From Cytophagales bacterium (GTDB lineage: Bacteria; Bacteroidota; Bacteroidia; Cytophagales; Thermoflexibacteraceae), in assembly GCA_947457925.1 (NCBI GenBank), contig CANGYA010000012.1, positions 1 to 40,189 of the forward strand: a stretch of 40,189 nucleotides of DNA. The letters are read 5' to 3'. A program made the position numbers and the translations under genes. The notes below the pieces were generated by a model that had not been told where the DNA came from, searched no databases, and saw only the letters and a program-made list of their open reading frames with translations. Shown here piece by piece: positions 22,252-29,012 of this stretch. Position 1 is the first letter of the stretch, and each line of letters begins with the position of its first letter.

Positions 22252-23336
22252 AGCTCTTTCGGGTTAGTGGTTCTGACTGGTTCTAAAACGACTGCGGGTT
22301 TACCGTTGATGTAATAACTCCTATACTTCGGCTTTTCGGTTTTCGGAGGTTCGGCTACCGAACTTTGCACAGAACAAGCCGAAAGAAAACCGAACAAAAA
22401 GACAAATGGCACACCTACCGAATTGAGTTTAATGCCATTCATAATCGTAGTTTCAGAAATACTCTCTACCTGCCCTTCGGAATTGGTCGTAACGGTCTTT
22501 TCCTTTACGGTTTGCAGTTCTAACCACCTGTTATAGAGAGCTGTGGTAAATGCACTTTTATGTGTGCCTCTGCCTACAAGCTGGTCAAGTTTATTGAAGC
22601 TCATCTGATTAGCTACCTGTAGGTAGATGTCTTTGAAGTAGGGTATAAGATTTTCGTACCTTTTGTAAAACTCTTTCGCATCTATTTCCCTAAACTTCGG
22701 GGTGTGGACTATGTGTATTTCGGGAAAATCTTTTTTCGGTGTATTTACCGAAACTACCGAACTTTCCGAACCGAACCCTGCCGAACCTTCGGCTACGGTT
22801 TTTTCTTTCACCTGTGCCACTACTTCAGTAGGGGCGGGGAGTGTCTGGCGGCTCTCTACTTTCATGTATAAAAAGCCTAATGCCTCTATACACACAAAAC
22901 TAATGAGGTTGGCAAACTGGAAACTTCCTTCTATATGTAGCCGTACATCTGTGTCGGCTATGCTCTCACAAGAGAAGTGTATAAATATCATGTTATAGAA
23001 AAATGCCAAAAAGATGACTGCCCAAAACACCCAAACCAAGTTACCTATGAACTGGCGTGATATGCTATTAGAGAATGCCATGATGACTACGGCATACTCT
23101 ATGACTATAGGTACGGCAAAGGCTATCATGCCTCGCAATACGTTGAACAAGTCTTTGCCCCAATATTCCACTATCATTCTTTGGGTAATGCCTAATGTGA
23201 TAAATAGCCCAATAGCTATTCGCAAAATAATACCTGTATTCTTCAAATTTTTAAAGATAGAGAACTGAATTTTTTGCAAAAATTCGCCTATCTCGTTGGT
23301 GTTTAGTTGTATGTTTGCTATATTTGTCCTGTTCAT
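22248..23336 (-). CDS. multi-pass membrane protein with lipoprotein-like C-terminal segment
   Basis: The 362-residue product has four predicted membrane segments in residues 30-160 (IILRIAIGLFITLGI; FAVPIVIEYAVVIMAF; LVWVFWAVIFLAFFYNMIF; LISFVCIEALGFLYM), then a soluble part. An in-frame Met299 at 22442 starts a segment with a hydrophobic stretch ending in LSAC (GVPFVFLFGFLSAC), the lipobox pattern of lipoproteins, followed by a Pro-rich tail. That segment could be translated alone as a 64-residue lipoprotein. Function is unknown; a spanin, superinfection-exclusion or membrane-signalling role are all open. Confidence 0.55.
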   Translation of the reverse strand: MNRTNIANIQLNTNEIGEFLQKIQFSIFKNLKNTGIILRIAIGLFITLGITQRMIVEYWGKDLFNVLRGMIAFAVPIVIEYAVVIMAFSNSISRQFIGNLVWVFWAVIFLAFFYNMIFIHFSCESIADTDVRLHIEGSFQFANLISFVCIEALGFLYMKVESRQTLPAPTEVVAQVKEKTVAEGSAGFGSESSVVSVNTPKKDFPEIHIVHTPKFREIDAKEFYKRYENLIPYFKDIYLQVANQMSFNKLDQLVGRGTHKSAFTTALYNRWLELQTVKEKTVTTNSEGQVESISETTIMNGIKLNSVGVPFVFLFGFLSACSVQSSVAEPPKTEKPKYRSYYINGKPAVVLEPVRTTNPKEL

Positions 23337-23363
23337 AATGACTAATCGTTTAACGGTTGGTAT

Positions 23364-23392
23364 AGCCCCGCTACTTGCCCAGTTGCGGGGCT
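23364..23392 (+). other. GC-rich stem-loop with plus-strand T-rich tail
   Basis: AGCCCCGC pairs with GCGGGGCT, followed on the plus strand by TTGTGTTTTTT. It lies between two minus-strand genes. Confidence 0.5.
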
Positions 23393-23401
23393 TTGTGTTT
23401 T

Positions 23402-23890
23402 TTAAGAATAAGAAATAAAGTCGTCCATTTCACTCACCAAATCTGGGCATTTACTTTTCAAGCATTCGTAATCTTCACTAGTTAGAGCTTTGTAGTTTTC
23501 AACAATTTTCTTGTAGAGAGATATGAGCTTTTCTTTTTCTGCTTTGATGCTTTCTATGACTTCTTCTTCTGTCATTTCATGGTAAATTTTACTCTTTCTT
23601 ATTAACAAGATGTCTGTATATCCTGTGTATTTTGGAAACAACTTATCTCTCATCAATTCGTATATATAAGAGGAAGTAGACTGTTTCAACACTATTCCAA
23701 TAGGTTTATAAATACTATTTGAAAAATGAATGGTCATGGAGTAGTCAGAAAAATCGTCATCTGACTCAAATTCATAACCCTGCTGGATACCAAACCCTTT
23801 AATTTCATTGGGCATTTGTTTTTTGAGTTGTATAACTATCCTTCTTGTCAATAAGGGTAGGTTAGGTATTATCATTGCTTGCTTGCTCAT
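23402..23890 (-). CDS. unrecognised 162-residue protein
   Basis: The product is acidic toward the C-terminus, with a long helix at residues 105-145 (EEVIESIKAEKEKLISLYKK). It overlaps the upstream gene by 29 bases. No signal peptide, membrane segment or known motif. Part of a five-gene co-directional run (24574 to 21865). Confidence 0.5.
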   Translation of the reverse strand: MSKQAMIIPNLPLLTRRIVIQLKKQMPNEIKGFGIQQGYEFESDDDFSDYSMTIHFSNSIYKPIGIVLKQSTSSYIYELMRDKLFPKYTGYTDILLIRKSKIYHEMTEEEVIESIKAEKEKLISLYKKIVENYKALTSEDYECLKSKCPDLVSEMDDFISYS

Positions 23891-24233
23891 GGTTTTTAGT
23901 CTGCGGTTTTAGTGTTCTTGTAAAAATTTCGCTGTACTCTATCTTCACATTTTCCAGTAACGACAGCAATACAGGAAAATACTTTTCTATTACGTCCATT
24001 TCGGGTTCATCTAAGTACACCTCTTTGGTGATACCTGCGTAAACTGTGATAGGACTTTCGTAATTGGGATACTCAAACAACTTCCGATACGTTTTCGGTA
24101 GCATGGTTTTTCTATCAAAATCTTTATAGACGTAGGTGTACTCTTTCACTTCGTAGCCTAATTCTTTCTCTTTTTGAAGACTTGCTCTGAACTCCCCCGA
24201 AAAAATTATTCGTTTCTTACCTCTTTCCATCAC
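23862..24233 (-). CDS. unrecognised 123-residue protein
   Basis: The ATG at 24233 overlaps the stop of the gene upstream (ATGA), indicating coupling. The N-terminus is basic (MMERGKKRIIFSGEF) and the middle contains strand-like segments with many aromatic residues. No family recognised. Confidence 0.5.
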   Translation of the reverse strand: MMERGKKRIIFSGEFRASLQKEKELGYEVKEYTYVYKDFDRKTMLPKTYRKLFEYPNYESPITVYAGITKEVYLDEPEMDVIEKYFPVLLSLLENVKIEYSEIFTRTLKPQTKNHEQASNDNT

Positions 24234-24574
24234 ATACCTCCTTCGGCTACTGCCTCCAAAAAGAACCTCTCTTGCTCTGCCTGTGCTTTGGGTATGCGAG
24301 GTAATGGTGCGGGCAATACCTGTTGCACCGTAATAGCCTCTATACCCTCTATGCGTAAATAGCCTTGTTTGATTTGGGATTTCACCCAGTTTCTGTCATA
24401 AGACCTTCTGCGTAGTTCAGACCCCCAAGCCACTAATCCAATTTGGAGGTAATTCATTATTTTTTCTTCTTCGAATAACTCCAACATATCTGGAGTTATT
24501 TTGACTTCCTTCGTTACACCACAGTTGGGGTAAATAGGATTGTCAAAAATGTACATCACGCTGCCCACGTTCAT
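24230..24574 (-). CDS. unrecognised 114-residue protein, first gene of a five-gene run
   Basis: The product has YPNCGVTKEVKITPDML near the N-terminus and a basic middle (SELRRRSYDRNWVKSQIKQG), followed by a Pro/Ala-rich C-terminus. It may bind nucleic acid but no fold is recognised. It lies just left of the tRNA region. Confidence 0.5.
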   Translation of the reverse strand: MNVGSVMYIFDNPIYPNCGVTKEVKITPDMLELFEEEKIMNYLQIGLVAWGSELRRRSYDRNWVKSQIKQGYLRIEGIEAITVQQVLPAPLPRIPKAQAEQERFFLEAVAEGGM

Positions 24575-24645
24575 AGTATTTTGTGTTTAATAGGTAAAAA
24601 GTTTAAGCAATAGACTACCAGCCCTCCAAAAGAGGGTATTTTTTT

Positions 24646-24669
24646 CTGTAGCATAGACTTTAGTCTGTG
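24646..24669 (+). repeat. dispersed 24-bp palindromic repeat, copy 2
   Basis: Begins CTGTAGCATAGACTTTAG. It lies 74 bases left of the tRNA. Confidence 0.8.
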
Positions 24670-24742
24670 TTTTGGTGGGTGAATATTAACTGTGGGCAAA
24701 ACCCACAGCCAATATGAATGACAATTACACAGTAAGCTTTTG

Positions 24743-24815
24743 TTGCGGGGGGCGGACTCGAACCGCCGACCTTTGGGTTATGAGCCCAATGAGCTAACCA
24801 CTGCTCCACCCCGCT
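24743..24815 (-). tRNA. tRNA-Met (CAU), initiator type
   Basis: Minus-strand cloverleaf of 73 bases: acceptor 3' side CCCCGC, D-arm GAGC/GCTC, anticodon loop CTCATAA, T-arm with TTCGAGT. The three G-C pairs in the anticodon stem (GGG/CCC) and an unpaired first acceptor position (A1 opposite A72) are the hallmarks of an initiator tRNA. CCA is not fully encoded (followed by CA). It lies inside the prophage-like gene array, flanked by copies of the 24-bp repeat, one ending two bases from its 5' end. Confidence 0.9.
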
Positions 24816-24816
24816 G

Positions 24817-24877
24817 TTCTGTAGCATAGACTTTAGTCTGTGCTTGCATTACACAGACTAAAGTCTATGCTACAGAA
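24817..24877. repeat. inverted pair of the 24-bp repeat (copies 3 and 4)
   Basis: Copy at 24819-24842 and its complement at 24852-24875 form a 26-bp hairpin with a 9-base spacer. It sits immediately upstream of the tRNA, where its promoter would be expected. Confidence 0.85.
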
Positions 24878-24884
24878 TACTTTA

Positions 24885-25202
24885 CTACAGTCCTAAGGAC
24901 TTACAACCTATGATATTGCCTTTTGCATCTCTTACGAGTTCTGCGGGAACAAGCAAGTCGACTCTTTCGTACAAGGCATTTTTTACTACTTGCGACACGA
25001 TGTAATACACTCCTGGCTTGTAATCTGGCAACCCTTCTGGTTCTCCAAATTCATTTTGGGAAACAGGCGTACCGTCTTGTAAGGGTTCTAACCTTACTGT
25101 TTTTACGGCAAGGCGAATTTGGTCGCCTCTTTCGTAAGTTTTCACTAAATTGTTGTTCTCATCTACGATGTGAACGTCATGCGGTGTTTTGTTGATAACC
25201 AT
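24885..25202 (-). CDS. small conserved phage-type protein
   Basis: The 105-residue product has NKTPHDVHIVDENNN at the N-terminus, YKPGVYYIVSQVV in the middle, and DLLVPAELVRDAKGNIIGC near the end. I recall this NLTPH...LVPxxLVRDxxGxIxGC pattern from small proteins common in prophages and mobile elements, of unknown function. It supports assigning the DNA on the right side of the tRNA to the same element. Its 3' end lies 7 bases from the repeat hairpin. Confidence 0.6.
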   Translation of the reverse strand: MVINKTPHDVHIVDENNNLVKTYERGDQIRLAVKTVRLEPLQDGTPVSQNEFGEPEGLPDYKPGVYYIVSQVVKNALYERVDLLVPAELVRDAKGNIIGCKSLGL

Positions 25203-25300
25203 AAATATTAAATTAAAAATTAACCTATCTATTTTTTCCCATAAGGTAAAAAGCCTAAATTGCGAAAGTCTAATTTTACATTTTAAAACCTTTTACGCTT
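25203..25300. other. short intergenic region without a gene
   Basis: AT-rich. I see no clear promoter or stem-loop. Confidence 0.3.
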
Positions 25301-25444
25301 ATGGAGAATCTCACTGAAAAAGAACTACTAACCAATCTATTAAAAGAAGTAAAAGTATTAGCTACACAAGTAGCTAAGTTACAAGCTGAACATACACAGC
25401 AACAAGAGTACTTACGTTCTATTTGGCAGTACATAGAGTATTGA
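25301..25444 (+). CDS. small coiled-coil protein (47 residues), plus strand
   Basis: ATG at 25301 to TGA at 25444. The product is a single amphipathic helix (MENLTEKELLTNLLKEVKV, then LATQVAKLQAEH), ending with aromatic residues. The regular heptad spacing of Leu and Val supports a real coding sequence. It lies between two minus-strand genes, so it would have its own promoter. Function unknown. Confidence 0.45.
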   Translation: MENLTEKELLTNLLKEVKVLATQVAKLQAEHTQQQEYLRSIWQYIEY

Positions 25445-25585
25445 ACTCACACACTTCCGCACCGCTATCGTTGATATAAAAAAGTAGCTGAATCATAAAA
25501 CAAACAAACTTTTCAAAAATACCCTGCCACCACCAGTGGCAGGCTAAACCATACATTTATGAACAATTAAACCAAAACCGAAACT
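25445..25585. other. intergenic region with a stem-loop
   Basis: CCTGCCAC (about 25523) pairs with GTGGCAGG. No gene. Confidence 0.4.
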
Positions 25586-25789
25586 CTATGTACATTTCTT
25601 TTTTGCGTTACAAAAATTGCTTTCGCCTTTGCGTTCTTCCCACCGTTTGTCGATAATCCCTTTGTAGTGAGTCATTTCTTCCTGTACTTCGGGGTTCTCT
25701 ACTATCGGTATCCACTTATGCAGCAACTTGGCTATTTTCGCCAGTCCTACTTTTGGTTCTGCGGTCTTTTTCTCTTTGTTTTTCATCAC
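25586..25789 (-). CDS. unrecognised small basic protein
   Basis: The 67-residue product is basic (Lys-rich), with KIAKLLHKWIPIV as a possible amphipathic helix. It overlaps the end of the upstream gene by 74 bases, which is long, so one of the two could be spurious. The pair lies next to the divergent repressor region, where early phage genes are expected. Confidence 0.4.
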   Translation of the reverse strand: MMKNKEKKTAEPKVGLAKIAKLLHKWIPIVENPEVQEEMTHYKGIIDKRWEERKGESNFCNAKKKCT

Positions 25790-25952
25790 TTAGTTCATAT
25801 TGTTTTGTAATTGTACTAAGATTAGAGAGTGCATATACCATCTGCTGCTTTACATACCAAAGAAATGCTTTCCTGTCCGCCCATGATAAATTATGCGTAA
25901 TAGCATAATGCAACTCTTTTAATATTCTGATACTATAGGACTTCTCTTGCAT
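25716..25952 (-). CDS. unrecognised small protein divergent from the repressor
   Basis: The 78-residue product has a helical N-terminal part with AITHNLSWADRKAFLWYVK and a basic C-terminus (EKQREKDRRTKSRTG). It starts 169 bases from the repressor start in the opposite direction, the place of the first early gene in a phage switch. It could be a Cro-like or an anti-repressor-type protein, but no HTH is obvious. Confidence 0.45.
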   Translation of the reverse strand: MQEKSYSIRILKELHYAITHNLSWADRKAFLWYVKQQMVYALSNLSTITKQYELSDEKQREKDRRTKSRTGENSQVAA

Positions 25953-26121
25953 ACTTTTATTGACGTTATTTAAAGTATTACTTGCATACTTATATACAAC
26001 GCTGTATATTTGTATGACTTAATGACATTACAAATGTCAAAAATGAAAATCACTTTTGCAAATAGATAATCATTTATTTTCAAAATTTTTTTATCTTTTT
26101 TACAACTAAATGATAATCAAT
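25953..26121. promoter_or_regulatory. divergent switch region between early gene and repressor
   Basis: Two palindromes stand out: ATATACA-ACGC-TGTATAT (25992-26009) and TGACATT-ACA-AATGTCA (26023-26039). A leftward promoter is possible (TTG, 19 bases, TACTTTAA) overlapping the first palindrome. TGATAATCA (26111-26119) abuts the repressor start. The arrangement is what a two-way lysogeny switch would look like. Confidence 0.55.
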
Positions 26122-26628
26122 ATGTTACTTGGAGAAAAAATAAAGATACTTGCCGAAAAAAGAGGTATTGAAACCCCAGAATTGGCAATCAAAACGGGAA
26201 TTAGCACTACAACCTTGTATCGTATTTATAATAGAGATACTTGCGAAGTTGAACAATTAAAGAAAATAGCATCAATTTTGGGTGTTACACCTTCGTATTT
26301 TTTGGAAGACAATAACGATTTTGAAAATCAAAATCCTGTTTTAGAAGTCAAAAATGACACAATCATTCTCGAAACGAAATTCAATAATGAGTTTTATGAG
26401 AAACTTCTAATAGAAAAAGAAAGGTCTATACAACGTCTTGAAAAGGAGTTAGAAAGGTATCAAAAACGGGAAGACGAGTTTTTTAGTAATATAAAAGACC
26501 TGATTAAGCAAAACGGTAATAGTGGGGGTTCGCTGGGAAAGTTGCTTGAGATAAGAGATAGCCAACCTGCCCCTGCCAAAGTATTTAAAGTTTTGGGCGA
26601 AAGAATGTCTGAAACGGTAGGGAAGTAG
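26122..26628 (+). CDS. XRE-family phage repressor with C-terminal coiled coil
   Basis: The start at 26122 is preferred over 26110 because the TGATAATCA palindrome overlaps the earlier ATG. The product has 168 residues. Residues 5-57 form an HTH domain (RGIETPELAIKTGISTTTL, then LYRIYNRDTCEVEQ and ASILGVTPSYFLED). Residues 90-130 are a coiled coil (EKERSIQRLEKELERYQKRE), probably for oligomerisation. No peptidase domain is present, so it is not a LexA-like self-cleaving repressor; induction would need another route. It is the divergent partner of the early genes and probably the lysogeny repressor. Confidence 0.7.
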   Translation: MLLGEKIKILAEKRGIETPELAIKTGISTTTLYRIYNRDTCEVEQLKKIASILGVTPSYFLEDNNDFENQNPVLEVKNDTIILETKFNNEFYEKLLIEKERSIQRLEKELERYQKREDEFFSNIKDLIKQNGNSGGSLGKLLEIRDSQPAPAKVFKVLGERMSETVGK

Positions 26629-26753
26629 GGCTTTTATCTCCTTGCTGCGGGTATGTCCTGTGGTGTGGCTAATGTTAGCAGTTTGTTAGCAATCGTTGTC
26701 TGTGGGGCTTTGCGGGGCGTTTTCCACGTCCCCTCGCCTCCACTAAAAGAACT

Positions 26754-26779
26754 CTAAATCTCAAAGATTTAGATTTTTT
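26754..26779 (+). terminator. terminator after the repressor
   Basis: CTAAATCT, CAA, AGATTTAG followed by a T-rich run. It lies 126 bases after the repressor stop. Confidence 0.65.
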
Positions 26780-26810
26780 TTGTGCCTATTTTAAATTAAA
26801 GTACAATTAT

Positions 26811-26833
26811 AACTAATTGATAATCAATTAGTT
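26811..26833. promoter_or_regulatory. perfect 23-base palindrome around TGATAATCA
   Basis: AACTAATTGAT, A, ATCAATTAGTT: 11-base arms with no mismatch. It is the best-conserved member of the operator-like family, also found at 9410-9432 (one mismatch), 26111 and 21543. Confidence 0.65.
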
Positions 26834-27039
26834 GATTGTTTTATAGAAAAAATTACATAAATATATTTATATAAAAAATATATTTACTGTTAATAAACTA
26901 TAATAACAACATAGGGGGCGTTTTATTGCACTTATTGAAAATGTTACTTATATAGTCAGTTTTATACTGAGAATGAACAAAAAACTAAATCTCAAACAAA
27001 TTCTCCGTTCTACAGTTGCGGGTGTATAGCACAAAAAAG
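26834..27039. other. AT-rich region, candidate prophage right boundary
   Basis: No gene of significance. An 18-codon frame (from about 26974) starts MNKKLNLKQILRST and ends in TAG; it may be a remnant or chance. The prophage-to-chromosome junction should lie in this interval or nearby, but no repeated attachment core can be recognised from one end. Confidence 0.3.
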
Positions 27040-27060
27040 AACTGCCTTTTCGGGCAGTTT
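27040..27060 (-). terminator. terminator of the MCE gene
   Basis: AACTGCC, TTTTC, GGGCAGTT with A and T runs on both sides, 27 bases beyond the MCE stop. Confidence 0.65.
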
Positions 27061-27086
27061 TACAATTATTTCTTCGGTAAACAAAT

Positions 27087-28028
27087 TTATTTTTTCTCTA
27101 CAACCTTCTCTTTTTTACCAAAAATAGAGAAATGAACATACTTTTTCGGTTGTTCCTTCAAGTCTATGAACAATTTGTCTAAATCTTCTAAGGTTTTGTT
27201 CAAGTTGTTGTAAAGAGAGTCATTGTAAACCAATTTGCCTGCCGAGCCTTTTTGTTGGTTAATGGCTGTCATGGTTTTGTTCAATTCGCCTAATAAAACA
27301 TTGGCTTTGTTAACTGTACCCGCCATTTTAATTGCATTCAAGGAGTCTGCAAAGGTGTTCATCTTGACTAAAATTGGCTCAAGTTTCTTTTGAGAGGCTA
27401 CCAAATCTTTGGAAATGATGGCTGCATTGTCCGTAATTTGTTTAATATTTTGGCGGTTGTCCGCAGCTATTCCATTGAAATTTGCCGTCATGTTTTGCAC
27501 ATTCGTCATAATCTTGCGGACTTCGCCACTCATGCCTTGATATTCGGCTAACAAAGCATTGAGATTACTTGTAATACTGTCTATGCTATTCAACATAGGC
27601 TCGGCTTTGCTACTCAAAATACTCATCATGTCTTGCAGTGTGCCAGCCACAAGGGTATCGCCAGCGGCAATTTCTTTTGTCCCCTTCTTAATGTCCAACA
27701 CGATACATTTTGTCCCCAAAACCCCCGTAGAACCTAAGTAGGCAGTAGTGGCGTTGGTCAGTTGTATATCGTCATTCACAGAGATTGTAACAGCCAGCTT
27801 GTATTGTTTGTTAGGCAACAAGGCTATTTTACTTACTTGCCCTACTCTTAATCCACTGATTTGCACAGGATTAGAAAGAGTCAATCCGTCTAATTTATCA
27901 TATACTATCACGTATTGGTTGGTAGGAGATAAAAAATTCATTCCCTTCAAATAATTGAATCCGTAGTAAAGGATAACAAAACAAGTGATTGCTAAAATGC
28001 CGACCTTAGCTTCTTTTGAGATTTTCAT
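27087..28028 (-). CDS. MCE-domain (MlaD-like) lipid-transport protein
   Basis: From ATG 28028 the product has 313 residues. An N-terminal membrane anchor (VGILAITCFVILYYGFNYL) precedes the MCE domain (residues about 35-120, with LSNPVQISGLRVGQV and TAYLGSTGVLGTKCIVL), followed by a long helical region (120-310). Proteins of this family form periplasmic rings that shuttle phospholipids between the membranes with an MlaFE ABC transporter. No mlaE or mlaF is seen here. The gene has a consensus promoter (28105-28136) and is the first chromosomal gene next to the prophage. Confidence 0.85.
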   Translation of the reverse strand: MKISKEAKVGILAITCFVILYYGFNYLKGMNFLSPTNQYVIVYDKLDGLTLSNPVQISGLRVGQVSKIALLPNKQYKLAVTISVNDDIQLTNATTAYLGSTGVLGTKCIVLDIKKGTKEIAAGDTLVAGTLQDMMSILSSKAEPMLNSIDSITSNLNALLAEYQGMSGEVRKIMTNVQNMTANFNGIAADNRQNIKQITDNAAIISKDLVASQKKLEPILVKMNTFADSLNAIKMAGTVNKANVLLGELNKTMTAINQQKGSAGKLVYNDSLYNNLNKTLEDLDKLFIDLKEQPKKYVHFSIFGKKEKVVEKK

Positions 28029-28104
28029 ATTGTTGTTGCTTCGTGTTTTCTGTGGTGTTCCCTGCAAGATAACGGATAAACGGGGTGCTATGTTGAGGTT
28101 GTGG

Positions 28105-28136
28105 CAAAAATATAGATTTAATATTTGTAAAACAAA
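28105..28136 (-). promoter_or_regulatory. consensus promoter of the MCE gene
   Basis: On the minus strand TTTG, 20 bases, then TATTTTTG. Useful as a host-type reference for the phage-type promoters. Confidence 0.75.
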
Positions 28137-28263
28137 CACGAAGCATTAGTAAGGGAAGTTGTTATCAGTTGTGAATAACAGCCCAATAGGACTAATATAT
28201 GCACAACCTATTTTTCTACTACAACGATTTTTTGTGTATCTTTACTTCAAGACTACAACGGTT

Positions 28264-28917
28264 ATGATAAAAAGACCTTTTGAACAATGGTTGTCGGAAG
28301 ATGTAGAAATTGAGTTTGGGATTCAGCAAGTGAAAAATCTACCTACATTAGCTAACTGGCTTGCAGTAAAAAATGAAAAGCCATTACCTACAGACATAGA
28401 AAATCTACGCAATAGCCTATTTGATAATGTAACAACGTGGAACGAAGATGAATTAAAAATGCTATTCATAGCACCTTTTCTACTACATTTTGGCTTTAAC
28501 AATCCACCTCATTATAGGGTTTTTACACAACGTCTTTTTACTTTACAAACCCCCACTGTGGAGGCATCTGGTAAAATAGAATGGTTTGTAGCTTTGGGTA
28601 AACAAACACCTAAAAAGCCTTTTTTCTTCTTGCAAGAATATAAACCAGAAAAAAATGCGGGCAATGACCCTTTGGGGCATTTATTGATAGCTATGGTAGA
28701 TGTGCAACTACTGAATGATAATCTTACCCAACCTTTATATGGTTGTTATATCATTGGCAGGCTTTGGTTTTTTGTGGTCTTAGAAGGAAAAGAATATTGT
28801 GTAAGCAGAGCCTATGATGCCACCCAAACAGATGACCTAACAGCTATGGTAGAGATTTTATACCGAGTAAAAGAGCATATTCATCAAGAATTAGGCTTGC
28901 CCGAAGTGGTGCGGTAA
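28264..28917 (+). CDS. unrecognised protein with a possible PD-(D/E)XK nuclease-like core
   Basis: From ATG 28264 the product has 217 residues. It contains VALGKQTPKKPFFFLQEYKPEK and then NDPLGHLLIAMVDVQL; the QEYK element with a following DPxGHLL helix resembles the E-x-K half and helix of restriction-endonuclease-fold proteins. The catalytic Asp earlier in the chain is not certain (candidate E in EASGKIEWFV). The rest is not recognised. It stands alone with its own promoter-like TATCTTTA. I recall similar proteins in multiple copies in Cytophagales genomes, but this was not checked. Confidence 0.45.
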   Translation: MIKRPFEQWLSEDVEIEFGIQQVKNLPTLANWLAVKNEKPLPTDIENLRNSLFDNVTTWNEDELKMLFIAPFLLHFGFNNPPHYRVFTQRLFTLQTPTVEASGKIEWFVALGKQTPKKPFFFLQEYKPEKNAGNDPLGHLLIAMVDVQLLNDNLTQPLYGCYIIGRLWFFVVLEGKEYCVSRAYDATQTDDLTAMVEILYRVKEHIHQELGLPEVVR

Positions 28918-28949
28918 AGAAGTTAAGCAAAATATGTTCTATTCAAAAC

Positions 28950-28980
28950 TTGAATCTACAACTTTAAACAAATACCTTTG
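28950..28980 (+). promoter_or_regulatory. consensus promoter of the ExbB-like gene
   Basis: TTG (28950-28952), 20 bases, TACCTTTG (28973-28980), 32 bases before the ATG. Confidence 0.75.
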
Positions 28981-29012
28981 TCTATTGAGCAACTACTAAT
29001 TAACATTTCCTT

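Noticed and set aside
9899-24574. Mu-like transposable phage
   Set aside because: No MuA or MuB-like gene, GemA or Mor is seen, and gene order differs from Mu.
24646-24877. 24-bp repeats as attachment-site repeats of the prophage
   Set aside because: They also occur far away in the chromosome and within the phage operon, so they are a dispersed family and not an att pair.
26672-26698. Double GTTAGCA as attachment core
   Set aside because: Only a short local direct repeat; no second copy is visible elsewhere and both copies lie on the same side.
26974-27030. 18-codon reading frame MNKKLNLKQILRST before the MCE terminator
   Set aside because: Too short, no clear promoter, and could be chance or a gene remnant.
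27015-27033. tRNA-like piece GCGGGTGTATAGC
   Set aside because: It does not fold into any tRNA arm and has no matching 3' half.
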